From Elysia marginata (taxonomy: Eukaryota > Mollusca > Gastropoda > Plakobranchidae): DNA of 24,015 nucleotides. The translations under genes were made by a program, and so were the position numbers. This document shows, one piece after another, positions 1 through 8,844 of this stretch (the first letter of the stretch is position 1; each line of letters starts with the position of its first letter). The stretch is from the NCBI GenBank assembly GCA_019649035.1, contig BMAT01011218.1, forward strand, positions 66,769 to 90,783. The letters run 5' to 3'. The notes beneath the pieces are model-generated. The model saw only the letters and a list, made by a program, of their open reading frames with translations, did not search any database and was not told the origin of the DNA.

Positions 1-745
1 AAGTCCGGTGTTATGTCACTTCAGCCAACTGAGCTTCCTGAAATTAGACTATTTTTACTCCTTATGAAGCAACTGCTCATTTCTTCTGCACCAAATCCAA
101 CGGGAACTGTTTTCTGCTGTTTCAGCTAGCAGTTTCAAGGCTTTGGTTCGTTTGTTGCCACTGATTGAGAGTTTGCTCAGAAGATCGTAGGCTGATATTC
201 CTGAAAATCCTCTGGCACCGATCTCTCTTGGCATTATCTTCGCCCTGTAGCTCTTTAGTCAAGTCCAGGTATTTTTCCTTTTTGTAGGTATGGGCTTGTT
301 CCATTCTGCTTTCAATGGTACCGTCAGTTCCACCATGATGACCTGTTGTGTTGAAGGTGAATATATCACAATGTCAGGCCTTAATGTGGTTCTCCTGATG
401 ACTTCGGGGTGTTTATCCCATTCTGGAAGATCTGCTGAAACTTCCCAATCATCGCAGCCGTCCAGCAGTCCTTTTCTTTGGTTACTTGCCGTGTTCGACC
501 TCCCACACCATTATTAAAGATAAAAAAAAATAGAACGGGATTGAGAACTACAAAAGATCAAAGGACAGAGGAGTAAAGAGACAATCGATTCAGACTACGA
601 CATAACATAAATTAAAAATGAGGGAGGTAGTTGAACTGAAAGTAAAGTAAGGGAAAAAGATATGTATAAAATTAATTTTTAAGGATAAATTTATGAGAGA
701 AAAAAACAGAAGAAAGGAACAAAATACGTTAAGAGGTTGACTTAC
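1..745. other. Non-coding: intron with retroelement fragment
   Basis: Apart from the retroelement remnant at 55-511, the stretch 512-740 is A-rich on the plus strand and shows no Ig motif or exon. It is the start of the intron that follows the exon at 746-828. Confidence 0.7.
55..511 (-). pseudogene. Decayed non-LTR retrotransposon ORF2 C-terminal fragment
   Basis: On the minus strand three frames together give the conserved region that follows the reverse transcriptase in a common family of animal non-LTR elements. First comes D-W-E-V-S-A-D-L, then LRPDIVIYS and VELTVP (about 314-440). After a frame change comes a K-K-E-K-Y-L-D-L segment (about 245-290). After a second change come PREIGARGFSG (about 201-233) and SSRWIWCRRNE, ending at a stop codon at 55-57. 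At least two frameshifts make it non-functional. Family recognition is from memory of the conserved wording. It lies downstream of the last exon, so in an intron of the host gene, in the same orientation. Confidence 0.7.
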
Positions 746-828
746 CCTGTACTTTGAGTACTACATCCATCCTGGTCTCTCCAGCTGTGTTTGATGCAAT
801 ACACGTGAATGTTCCAGCATCCTCAGAT
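746..828 (-). CDS. Exon encoding the end of Ig9
   Basis: The exon has 83 bases, enters in phase 2 after tttgtgtag (AG|A, Arg) and leaves in phase 1 at CAGG|gtaagt. It encodes SEDAGTFTCIASNTAG with the second Cys and a last strand VVLKVQ. It is the smallest exon and the last in this window. The following exon should enter in phase 1 and lies beyond the left edge, since nothing Ig-like appears between 1 and 745. A (GAA)n array lies about 100 bases upstream on the transcribed strand. Confidence 0.85.
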
Positions 829-925
829 CTACACAAACAAATGCAAGACAGTTGTTAGCATTGTGACCAACGTGCCATTGAGGACCAAACATGCGTCAGT
901 ATTGCTGTTTTTGCCGCTGTTATGT

Positions 926-1022
926 TTCTTCTTCTTCTTCTTCTTCTTTTTCTTCTTCTTCTTCTTCTTCTTCTTCTTCTTCTTCTTCTTCTTCTTCTTC
1001 TTCTTCTTCTCCTCCTCCTCCT
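926..1022. repeat. (TTC)n microsatellite followed by (CCT)n
   Basis: About 28 TTC units with one short interruption near 947-951, then about four CCT units. On the transcribed strand of the Ig gene this is (GAA)n followed upstream by (AGG)n, inside the last intron, about 100 bases before the acceptor of the exon at 746-828. Confidence 0.95.
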
Positions 1023-1093
1023 TCGTTTTTATCTGCTTCTTCTTCTTTTTAATTTTTCATTAAAACTCTCATCAACGTTGTCTTCCTGTACTA

Positions 1094-1094
<1 letters not shown>

Positions 1095-1140
<46 letters not shown>

Positions 1141-1142
1141 TA
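1095..1142. repeat. (CTA)n microsatellite
   Basis: About 13 units of ACT/CTA with a degenerate end (cttctactaatgctgctgc follows). It lies in the same intron as the (TTC)n array. Confidence 0.9.
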
Positions 1143-1240
1143 ATGCTGCTGCAACTATTGCTGCCACTGATAGAACTATAAATTATAAATTACGTCTTTA
1201 CCCATGACAGAGAGGCAATATAGCCAAAATATCATAAATT

Positions 1241-1322
1241 GTTATTACTATTATTACTATTATTACTATTATTTATTATTATTATTTATTATTATTATTA
1301 TTATTCTTAATATTATTATTAT

Positions 1323-1353
<31 letters not shown>

Positions 1354-1377
1354 GATATTAATATTATTATTATTATA
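1241..1377. repeat. (TTA)n microsatellite, imperfect
   Basis: An AT-only array of TTA/ATT units with scattered substitutions (ctatt, ttaat, gatatt). Its edge is only about 25 bases from the donor side of the exon at 1402-1615. Confidence 0.9.
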
Positions 1378-1401
1378 TGAATTGATGTCTTAACATATGA
1401 C

Positions 1402-1615
1402 CTTGTGTGAGGAATCGCCAGGCCTCCAGTCTGTAAAGTGATAAAGTGGATGCGGCCATAACTTTGTCTGTAGTCGCGGGTGGACGGAATCTCTTGACCG
1501 TCTTTCTCCCAACTGATTTTTGGCCTGGGATTGCCTGTCGCCTGACAAGGTAAAACAATGGTGCGGTTCTGGAGCACTGAAAATTCGCGTTGACCTACGA
1601 AAATCTCGGGCGGCT
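1402..1615 (-). CDS. Exon encoding most of Ig9
   Basis: The exon has 214 bases, enters in phase 1 after gttctgttcag (G|AG, E, linker E-P-P-E-I) and leaves in phase 2 at CACAAG|gtcata. It carries the sequon N-R-T, the first Cys in IVLPCQATGNP and the Trp in ISWEKDGQE, and ends L-A-I-P-H-T in strand E. The Trp-to-Cys distance after joining is 46 residues, against 37-40 in the other eight domains, because of an insert around Y-R-Q-S-Y-G. The donor gtcata is weak, but it is the one that fits phase and protein. The exon sits between two triplet-repeat arrays. Confidence 0.82.
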
Positions 1616-1937
1616 CTGAACAGAACAAAATTTAAAGAAATAAAAAATGCATATACATGTATATATGAATTCTTTACAACGCATATGGAGTTTCAACTAA
1701 AGACAGCTAAAACAGAGCTCTCATTGTTTCTGTGACGAAATCTCGAGTGGTTTGAATTGGACAGATTACAGGCCAAAAAAAAAAGTAAAAGTATTATTAA
1801 ATTATCAGTTTCGGTAACAATAAATGTAAATTCCAACATTGATGTTTTTTCTACAGAGTATTATCTGGGTCATTATTATTATTATTTGAATTATAATTCT
1901 TCTTCTTCTTCTTCTTCTTCTTCTTCTTCTTCTTCTT

Positions 1938-2026
<89 letters not shown>

Positions 2027-2132
2027 CATTAACGTTATTATTATTGTTATTATTATTATTATCATCATCATCAATATTTTGAAAATATTGAAGTTAAGTC
2101 TCACCTTACTTTATTAGGTCTGTGGGACTCAC
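1616..2132 (-). other. Intron between Ig8 and Ig9 (517 bases, phase 1)
   Basis: It holds the compound TTC/TTA array at 1898-2072. The remainder (1616-1897) is AT-rich with nothing recognised. Confidence 0.82.
1898..2072. repeat. Compound microsatellite (TTC)23(TTA)20 with degenerate tail
   Basis: About 23 pure TTC units switch directly to about 20 pure TTA units near 1967, then continue as imperfect ATT/ATC units to 2072. On the transcribed strand the order is TAA then GAA. The whole array sits in the 517-base intron between the exons at 2133 and 1615 and takes up a third of it. Confidence 0.95.
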
Positions 2133-2261
2133 CTTCCACTTTCAACCTGATGTTCTTGCTGGCGGTGCCGGCGTTGTTCTGGGCCAGGCACGTGTACACT
2201 GCAGAGTCTCGCTGCCTTAGGTTCAGGATGTGCAGTGACCCGTTCTCCATGAGACGCAGTC
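2133..2261 (-). CDS. Exon encoding second half of Ig8
   Basis: The exon has 129 bases, enters in phase 1 (A|GA, R) after ttcaaaacag and leaves in phase 1 at GAAG|gtgagt. It encodes LMENGSLHIL, then RDSAVYTCLAQNNAG with the second Cys, and the strand IRLKVE. The acceptor is preceded by a run of ten C on the transcribed strand, an unusual homopolymer polypyrimidine tract. GC content is high compared with the triplet-repeat intron downstream. Confidence 0.88.
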
Positions 2262-3554
2262 CTGTTTTGAAGGGGGGGGGGCAAAGGAAAACAGAACATT
2301 TTTGTCTGTACTATCTGAACGGTTTAAGCAGACTTCGTGTCTCTAACGTCCTTCTCAATTTGAGTTCTTATCTTATATTTAAAATTTTCAAATAATTCCG
2401 TAAGTTTATTAACTTTTTGTATTTATAAAGACTTAGTAAGACTAATGCTCCTACCATTGATTTCTTATCACTAAAACTATCTCATAACTTCTCAACAATA
2501 TATTACTTTGTTGATTAATTTATTTTCATGCATTTTTAGAAGGAGAGGTGCAGGTACTTTTGTTGGATTAGTACAAGTCTCCGACTTGTTTAATGTAAAA
2601 AAACATTTATGTTTAAAAGAGGACACTGAGTTAAAAAGAAAAATATTTTTATTATGTATGCATTGCTCACCTGTTATTGAATCATCTTTGATATTTGAAA
2701 AAAATTAAAGTTGTATCGCGGCCAATACAAGTAAGACGGGTGTCAGCTATTTTAATGATATAATGCCGTTTAAAATTCTACTTTTTTCTTCTTTATTTCT
2801 CTATATTTTAAGTCAACAAAATTTTATTCTCTTGCAAAGAAGTATTGATAATATCATGAAATTTTGAAAGTCTCTAAACTCAGAAGAAAATGCATTGTTC
2901 AAAATAACCACGCCTTGGGATGTAAGAATATTGATATATTTGATACGTATTTGGATTGGGTAAGAGACAATTTTGCCAATTACCTCCACCTTCTTATCTG
3001 GTTAGGTTACAGCATATAAAGAATAAGTTTTTATTCAGCAGCTGCTGTACTTATACTATCACAAAATATACTTTGCTTATGAACAAGAAATATTAGTAAT
3101 TAAACATAAAGAAAAGGATGCTTGCAATAATGGTTGTGGTCAGAGAGAAGTAACATTTTAAGACAACCACTAGAACTTTCCAATGCTCTTGTTGTTTGCT
3201 TTGACGTGAATGATGATGACTGAAAAATCTTTAATGCTTGTTGCGATTTTTAATTTTAAAAAAGGCTGTTATCATTAACAAAAACTTTTATTAGTTTTGT
3301 TTGTGTTGACAAAAATCTACGCAGGAGGAGTTGTTTGTCAAGGTTTTAAGCGGTAGGTGTATTGAGTTGTTTTTTTTACTTTATTAGTTTCATTTCTTAA
3401 ATATCAGATCGCATTAAGTTTTGCGGTCCAATTTCAAAACACCTGAGGTTGATAGGTTGTATCATAGTTTGTTCGTAAATCTTGGGGAAAGTTACAAGCA
3501 AAAATGATTGGCACCTCATATGAGCATACATTACAATAATTTCGTGACACTCAC
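2262..3554 (-). other. Intron within Ig8 (1293 bases, phase 1)
   Basis: A run of ten G (plus strand) is at about 2272-2281, next to the acceptor. The rest is AT-rich unique-looking sequence with no further feature seen. Confidence 0.82.
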
Positions 3555-3698
3555 TGTTGTTGGGCTCAATGTAGCTTCGATACTTCAGCCATAAAATCGT
3601 AGGAGGAGGTGAACCCTCGACCTCACAGGTTAGCGTCGCGTCTTTGCCCTGCGCTGCCTTCACTACACTCTCTCGACGTCCAATTATCTTGGCTGGTA
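3555..3698 (-). CDS. Exon encoding first half of Ig8
   Basis: The exon has 144 bases, enters in phase 1 after catctttccag (A|TA, I, linker I-P-A-K-I) and leaves in phase 1 at AACAACA|gtgagt. It carries the first Cys in ATLTCEVEGSP and the Trp in ILWLKYR. The donor is a full consensus gtgagt. This is the only intradomain intron of the set in phase 1, so this exon and its partner are each symmetrical. Confidence 0.88.
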
Positions 3699-4301
3699 CT
3701 GGAAAGATGTAAAAAAAGAATTGAAGAAAGACAGAAAGCAGGTAAACGAGTAGTGGTGAAGAGAAAGTGAAAATAATATATGCATATATATTGAGAGAGG
3801 GAGAGTGTGTGTGTGTGTGAGAACGCATAAGTGTGTGTATTGCAGAGATATAATTAAGTACACTGGGACAGAGGTACAGAGAGTGAGATTGGCACACGCA
3901 CACATTATAAGAGTAATTAATTGGAGAATATGCACGTGATATATTTGCCAAAAGATCACGAGTGGATACACAAAAGAGAGACCACAGACAGCTCAGTTGA
4001 GGGTAAACCAGTCTTTAGATTGTTATATATAACCACCAATCACAGTATATTAAGTGCCCAGGTTTCCAGTTTCATTTTAACTTGTAGTTTAGCAGATAGA
4101 GGATTAACTAACTGATGCCATTTTCTACTTCAACTAGATTCTATCCACAACCTAATGTTTCTTCTATTTTTGCACTACCTCATGCTGAAAATATGATGAA
4201 TATTTCTTTTTAAAAAATATGAAAGGGAAATGATGTGGCACTAAGAAAGTAAATTGGATGTAATGGTACTGAAATTAAACGCTTTGCGTTTAGACCCTTA
4301 C
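3699..4301 (-). other. Intron between Ig7 and Ig8 (603 bases, phase 1)
   Basis: It contains a short GA/GT-rich patch at about 3795-3835. Nothing else was recognised. Confidence 0.82.
3799..3819. repeat. Short (GT)n run
   Basis: gagagtgtgtgtgtgtgtga next to a GA-rich stretch, in the intron between the exons at 4302 and 3698. Confidence 0.7.
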
Positions 4302-4476
4302 TCTGTACACGCAGTTGGATAGTCCTCGTGGCATTGCCCGCAGCATTGCTGGCACTGCATGTGTACTCTCCCTCGTCTTCCAGACGCACAAGCATCAACT
4401 CTAGAGTACCTGACGGTAACATTCGGTGTCTGAGACCTGTTTCTGGAAAATACTGACCGTCCTTTGTCCAGCTCAC
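4302..4476 (-). CDS. Exon encoding rest of Ig7
   Basis: The exon has 175 bases, enters in phase 0 after ctatccctcag and leaves in phase 1 at CAGA|gtaagg. It begins V-S-W-T-K-D-G with the core Trp, then LEDEGEYTCSASNAAG with the second Cys, a sequon N-A-T, and the last strand IQLRVQ. Joined with 5109-5206 it reads N-P-Q-V-S-W, the expected strand C. Trp-to-Cys distance is 38 residues. Confidence 0.88.
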
Positions 4477-5030
4477 CTGAGGGATAGAGGTCAAGAAAAT
4501 TGATTTTTAAAGATTAGATTAGATTCATAATATTTGCTAAGACCACCATTGCCATATTGAAGTTCAGAATATCATTTGATTATTACTTTAAGATTATTTC
4601 AACAACTCGCTTTTCATTCAATACACACTGATTTTTTTTTAAAGTTTAGGACAAGACACTAGATCGAATTCACTATTGCTAAGTTTTGAGTAGCTGCCTT
4701 CATTTTTTATCACTTCATAAAAGTTTTAAATGAAAAATTTGTGATATTCTGGAGCTCTTCAGGGATAAACAATACTATAGTGAACATCTTAGAAGAAATA
4801 ACAGAAAATGTAGATACAGAATACAATAGTTGACAAGAAAAAAATTTCAACAAAGACAAATTCAAACACACAAGAGAGAGCATACGTTATTCGTGTTGAA
4901 AAGAAAGGGGCATTTAAAACAGATAAATACTGTGGGTAGAGAAAGAGGGAGAGTGAGAGAGAGAAAGAGAGAGAGAGAGACAGACAGAGTTTAGAGAGAG
5001 ACAGACAGACAGACACGCACACACAGAGTT

Positions 5031-5088
<58 letters not shown>

Positions 5089-5108
5089 AAAAAGTTTCAG
5101 GCCTCCAC
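4477..5108 (-). other. Intron within Ig7 (632 bases, phase 0)
   Basis: The donor-proximal third is the GA/CT microsatellite cluster (4937-5088). The rest is AT-rich with nothing recognised. Confidence 0.82.
4937..5088. repeat. (GA)n microsatellite cluster with (CAGA) and (CACA) interruptions
   Basis: Imperfect GA/GAGAAA units lead through cagacagacagacacgcacacaca to a pure (GA) run of about 46 bases ending near 5087. On the transcribed strand it is a (CT)n array that begins about 20 bases after the donor of the exon at 5109-5206. Confidence 0.92.
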
Positions 5109-5206
5109 CTGTGGGTTAGGCTGTCCGCTTGTCTCACACTGCAGCACGGCCCTAGAATTGACAACTTCCGCCACATTCTCTGGACCTTCTTGAATCTCAG
5201 GCGGAA
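5109..5206 (-). CDS. Exon encoding first part of Ig7
   Basis: The exon has 98 bases, enters in phase 1 after cttactcaccag (G|TT, V, linker V-P-P-E-I) and leaves in phase 0 at CCACAG|gtggag. It carries the first Cys in AVLQCETSGQP but stops before the Trp, which lies in the next exon. Without splicing the frame meets a stop three codons on. A long (CT)n array starts about 20 bases inside the downstream intron. Confidence 0.85.
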
Positions 5207-5619
5207 CTGGTGAGTAAGAACATAACAACTGCTTGGCAGAGGGAAACATTGTGTAATGCTTTATAAGGTTAAGTTATGAGTGGAGCATGTAAATCTCGAT
5301 AAAGAAATTGCTAGTACATGTATTTCCTCTGACAAGTGATTCGAGGCGTTTTAGAACGTAGTGTTGAAGTTGAAATTTAAGCAAGTGAAAAGAGTTCCTA
5401 CAATTATATTTCCAGCGCAAATGTTTATCAAAGTTTGGTCGTTTTTAGTAACTGTTGTTCATATTTATAACCAGCTAAGTTTTTTGGGCTCGATCTTTTC
5501 CATAACTCGTTGTGCGCGAATAAAGCATAGCCCTAAAGCCACTTCGGCTACGAAAACGTAATTTTTTTTACAAACATTCAGATGTAGGAATATAAACCCC
5601 TAGGACTGCTATGACTTAC
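5207..5619 (-). other. Intron between Ig6 and Ig7 (413 bases, phase 1)
   Basis: The shortest intron. It has no repeat or motif that I could identify. Confidence 0.82.
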
Positions 5620-5737
5620 CCATGATGGAGACCCGGAACTGGAGACGGTCCTCGCCGGCCTCGTTTTTTGCCAAACAGGTGTAGTCGCCAAAATCCAACA
5701 GTTGAGCCGAGATGATTCTCAGTTGAAGTCCATTGTC
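5620..5737 (-). CDS. Exon encoding second half of Ig6
   Basis: The exon has 118 bases, enters in phase 0 after ttttgcgccag and leaves in phase 1 at ATGG|gtaagt, a near-perfect donor. It begins D-N-G-L-Q-L and carries LLDFGDYTCLAKNEAG with the second Cys, then the strand QFRVSIM. A (CT)n array begins about 20 bases upstream of the acceptor on the transcribed strand. Confidence 0.88.
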
Positions 5738-5756
5738 CTGGCGCAAAAGGCAGGTG

Positions 5757-5806
<50 letters not shown>

Positions 5807-6320
5807 CAGAGGCAGACAGACGTAGAGTAGAAAGAAGATTGGTGCAAGGGTTTGGTATATAATTTACAATAACCATCTTATCTATAAGGATCACAGGCCC
5901 TTCAGAAAGGCCTTTTTTAACTTAACATTGCTCTTTTGCATTTCTTAACAGGATGAAGTTCCGCAAAAATTGTACGGAATTTTTCTTTATTTCTTCTTCA
6001 TTTGATTTCTGTCCAAAATTCTTTGTTCTTGTAAAGTGAAATAAACGAAATAACTATAAAAGAGTACAGATGATGAAGACGTTATGAGCTCTATAAATTC
6101 ACTATATACCTCTACAAACCTTTTTTTTTGCAAGCAAGATATTAATAAAGAGACATTTCTTATAGAACGATTTAAATCGAGAGAAAACAAAAAAAAATAA
6201 AATGTTAAAGTCTACCTACATTCGTATATTTGTTGTCTGACACAAATAATGAAAGCAGAACTCAAAACGACACAAAGAGTATTAAAACTGTAGAGCCCAT
6301 GCGGGTAACTCTCTAGCTAC
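5738..6320 (-). other. Intron within Ig6 (583 bases, phase 0)
   Basis: It contains the (GA)21 run near the acceptor. The rest is AT-rich with nothing recognised. Confidence 0.82.
5761..5802. repeat. (GA)21 microsatellite
   Basis: A pure GA run followed by gatagacagaggcagacaga. On the transcribed strand it is (CT)n, 23 bases upstream of the exon at 5620-5737, in the polypyrimidine or branch-point zone. Confidence 0.95.
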
Positions 6321-6487
6321 CTGAATCCGAATGTTGGGCATGCCGTAAGCTGGTACAGGCTGTCCTTTCCTGAGCCACTGTATGGTCGGGCTGGGAGTGC
6401 CTGAGACTGGACACGTCAAGGTTACGTGCTCGTTCAGGACAACTGGGACCTCGACCAGGGGCTCAGTTGAGTTGATCCTGGCTGGCT
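6321..6487 (-). CDS. Exon encoding first half of Ig6
   Basis: The exon has 167 bases, enters in phase 1 after ctctctgtag (G|AG, E) and leaves in phase 0 at ATTCAG|gtagct. It carries the sequon N-S-T, the first Cys in VTLTCPVSGTP and the Trp in IQWLRKGQP. The polypyrimidine tract of its acceptor is a (CT)n microsatellite that runs directly into the splice site, so the length of this repeat may affect recognition of the exon. Confidence 0.88.
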
Positions 6488-6489
6488 CT

Positions 6490-6519
6490 ACAGAGAGAGA
6501 GAGAGAGAGAGAGAGTGAA

Positions 6520-6561
<42 letters not shown>
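6490..6561. repeat. (GA)n microsatellite touching a splice acceptor
   Basis: A GA run with two small interruptions (gtgaaa, gaaa). On the transcribed strand it is (CT)n ending ctctgtag, so it forms the polypyrimidine tract of the exon at 6321-6487. Confidence 0.95.
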
Positions 6562-8416
6562 CAGGACAATCCGGGTAAACTGTACTTACTGTGGATGTTT
6601 ATGTGTGGTTGCTCAGAATAACTAGGTCAAGGTCACCAAGGAGATACTTGAGATACGAGTGATAGACTTTTATTATAGGCAGTTTGGGTGTCCCCAGTCT
6701 ATTTTCACGTCTTTCATGTTTTTAGCATTTCAGCACCATTTTAGCACATAATCAATTAAAATTGCGGTCATAAAATGCTTTAATTTTGTTTTTGTAAAAC
6801 CGCTGTGCCTAAGACTTACTCGGTTGCCCTTTCTCCATTATTGTTTTTTCTATTGTGCCACATCTCAGGTTCTAGTTGATATACATGTATTTTCATAAAG
6901 CAAAAAGGATTTTTCATCGGAAAAAAGTGAGAAATTCTGAAATACCACGAATCAAAAATATTTAAAGTGGAGGTGCGACAGGGTTTTCCTGGGACAATAC
7001 ACGTGTTCGTGTAAACGCCGTGGCTGGTGAGTTGGGGCGTAGAAAAATTTTATGTGATGGCTTTGGCCGCCATTTTAAGAAAAAGTAACGAGAAACGAAA
7101 AAAACCCACAAGTTTTAAAGCTTTATTTTGTATTAGGTGGAATGAACTACTGGTTTCCAATTTTCAAAAAAAAACTTGGACTTCGTTTTCTGATTTCAAA
7201 TGCTTACTATCAAAATTATGATTTAAAGATTTCTTGATAGTTAGGACAATCTTTTAATATGATACTGTCGAGTTAAATAAGCGTTTTATATAAAAGGTTC
7301 CAAAAACTCATGATGTGATCTAATTAGCCAAAGACTGTATCTTCTTCCGTATCTTTAGTATAATAGCGCTTAGTACCATAAGACCATATTATGCAATATT
7401 TAACCAAATATGGTCTCAAATATTTTCTGGAAATTAATGGAGGCCTCCAGTCTTTTCATTGGGTTTTAAGCATTTGCAGTGCGTGGAATAGAAATCAAAG
7501 TGACTATTGTTTCTCGTTTAAAAGAATTCTTTTTATTTGATATTGCAAGTCTTATGTATAGGCGACTTTCTTTGGTTTGAAATCGTTCGAACTACACCGA
7601 TATTGATAATAACAACACGACTCAACCAGTGAATGTAGCAGCAACCGGCTTTTTTATTGGACAGTATTATGACTTTAGGCTCAAGCAACGTGAAACCGAG
7701 GATGAACTTGTCACAGCTGACCGAACAGATGTGTGATATCAACAAAAATTTTTTTTTCTTTTTTAATTTTTCATTTCTTAAAAATAAAAAAAAATCTTTT
7801 TTTTTTTTTTGCAGTTGTGCTGATTTATTATGCCAATATGAAAAATATTTTGAAGAAAGCTTATGAAACGACATAGCGAAAAAACACCAAGATCATATTC
7901 CAAATAATTCTAGATTCAGATTTACAAAGAATAAACGAGTGAATATTGGATTAACTATTGGTAGATTTAGTTAAGTCACGCAATATTCGAACGCGCACAA
8001 AATATTTAGAGCTGGAAATAAAAATCAGATTCCACGATTTTCTAGATGGAATTTAAACAACCAGTCCTATATAGATCGCATTTTTGTGATGATCTTGTAA
8101 TAAAGACTTTAAAAAGTCTGACATTAGAAAACTATACGACTGTCAGAGTACAATGCAGAGAATTAAATTATTCATAACTTATAACTAAAATAATGCTACA
8201 CATTTTACAATTAACTACATGATGAATCAAAATAATGTATTTTTAGCAATTGTGAAATCAAGAAAGTGACTTTTTTATCATCAATGAAGGGCTTAGTTAA
8301 GATGAATCAGTATGCTAAAATTAAAAAAAAAAAGTTCACAGACTTTTACAAGTCTACAGCTTTTAACATTTTTGACAGGAGTGCTTTGCTTAAGGTTTAA
8401 AAAACAATTATAAATG

Positions 8417-8480
8417 AAGATGAACTTAAAATGATTTGCTTCCTCATTAAGATGAACTCATAATGATTCGCTTCCCCATA
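8417..8480. repeat. Two-copy tandem duplication, 32-bp unit
   Basis: Units at 8417-8448 and 8449-8480 both begin aagatgaact and share aatgatt and gcttcc. They agree at 27 of 32 positions. The pair lies about 60 bases upstream of the RT remnant. Confidence 0.75.
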
Positions 8481-8541
8481 AGCAACACATTGGCAATAAT
8501 AAATCTACAGAATAAAAACTTTTTACAAGTACCACATAAAG

Positions 8542-8844
8542 AGAACACCTAAGCTCAGAGAAGCCTTGTTCATAATCTACTTAGAACATGCACTATGAGA
8601 TCTCTGCACTAATAGACCTCCGCAGCTGTCAGACAGAGGAAACCTTCGGACTTAAGAGATTACATATGCCGGCGATGTAGATTTTGTCAACTGAAATTTG
8701 TGAAAACAGACGGATTGCAAAAAGTCCTACTGGAAAAGCAAAGACTCTTCATCAACTTTGACAAGGCTGATTTCACTACGTTGTCAAAGAACACCAAAGA
8801 CTAGAAAAAAAAATAAAAAAATAGGAAATCTCGTTGGAGAGAAA
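8542..8844 (+). pseudogene. Decayed reverse transcriptase fragment (non-LTR type)
   Basis: The plus strand encodes the core of an RT palm. An ALFIIYLEHAL segment (8563 on) is followed in the same frame by the catalytic box as T-Y-A-G-D-V-D-F at 8662-8685. Here the second residue of the usual A-D-D is Gly, so a catalytic Asp is lost. Further on, in shifted frames, come Q-K-V-L-L-E-K, N-F-D-K-A-D-F-T-T-L and G-N-L-V-G-E-K (8824-8844), matching the order of motifs C, D and E. In-frame stops and at least two frame changes show that it is dead. It lies in the 6.9-kb intron, antisense to the host gene, and no matching ORF1 or 3' tail was found on this strand. Confidence 0.7.

Larger units (their letters stand above)
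829..1401 (-). other. Intron within Ig9 (573 bases, phase 2)
   Basis: It contains three different triplet arrays in succession: TTA at 1241-1377, CTA at 1095-1142, TTC/CCT at 926-1022. About half of the intron is repeat. Confidence 0.82.

Noticed and set aside
809-1143. Open frames of poly-Phe, poly-Leu and poly-Tyr
   Set aside because: They are translations of (TTC)n and (CTA)n microsatellites and have no other protein features.
1402-1560. Extra intron inside the Ig9 exon using the internal ctttacag
   Set aside because: The only nearby phase-compatible donor would give an intron of about 32 bases, which is too short.
1757-2104. Open frames with long Ser, Tyr, Ile and Arg runs on both strands
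   Set aside because: Pure microsatellite translation inside an intron.
1420-7453. Shared 13-mer aggcctccagtct at 1420 and 7441
   Set aside because: Several shared 13-mers are expected by chance in 24 kb, and the flanks do not match.
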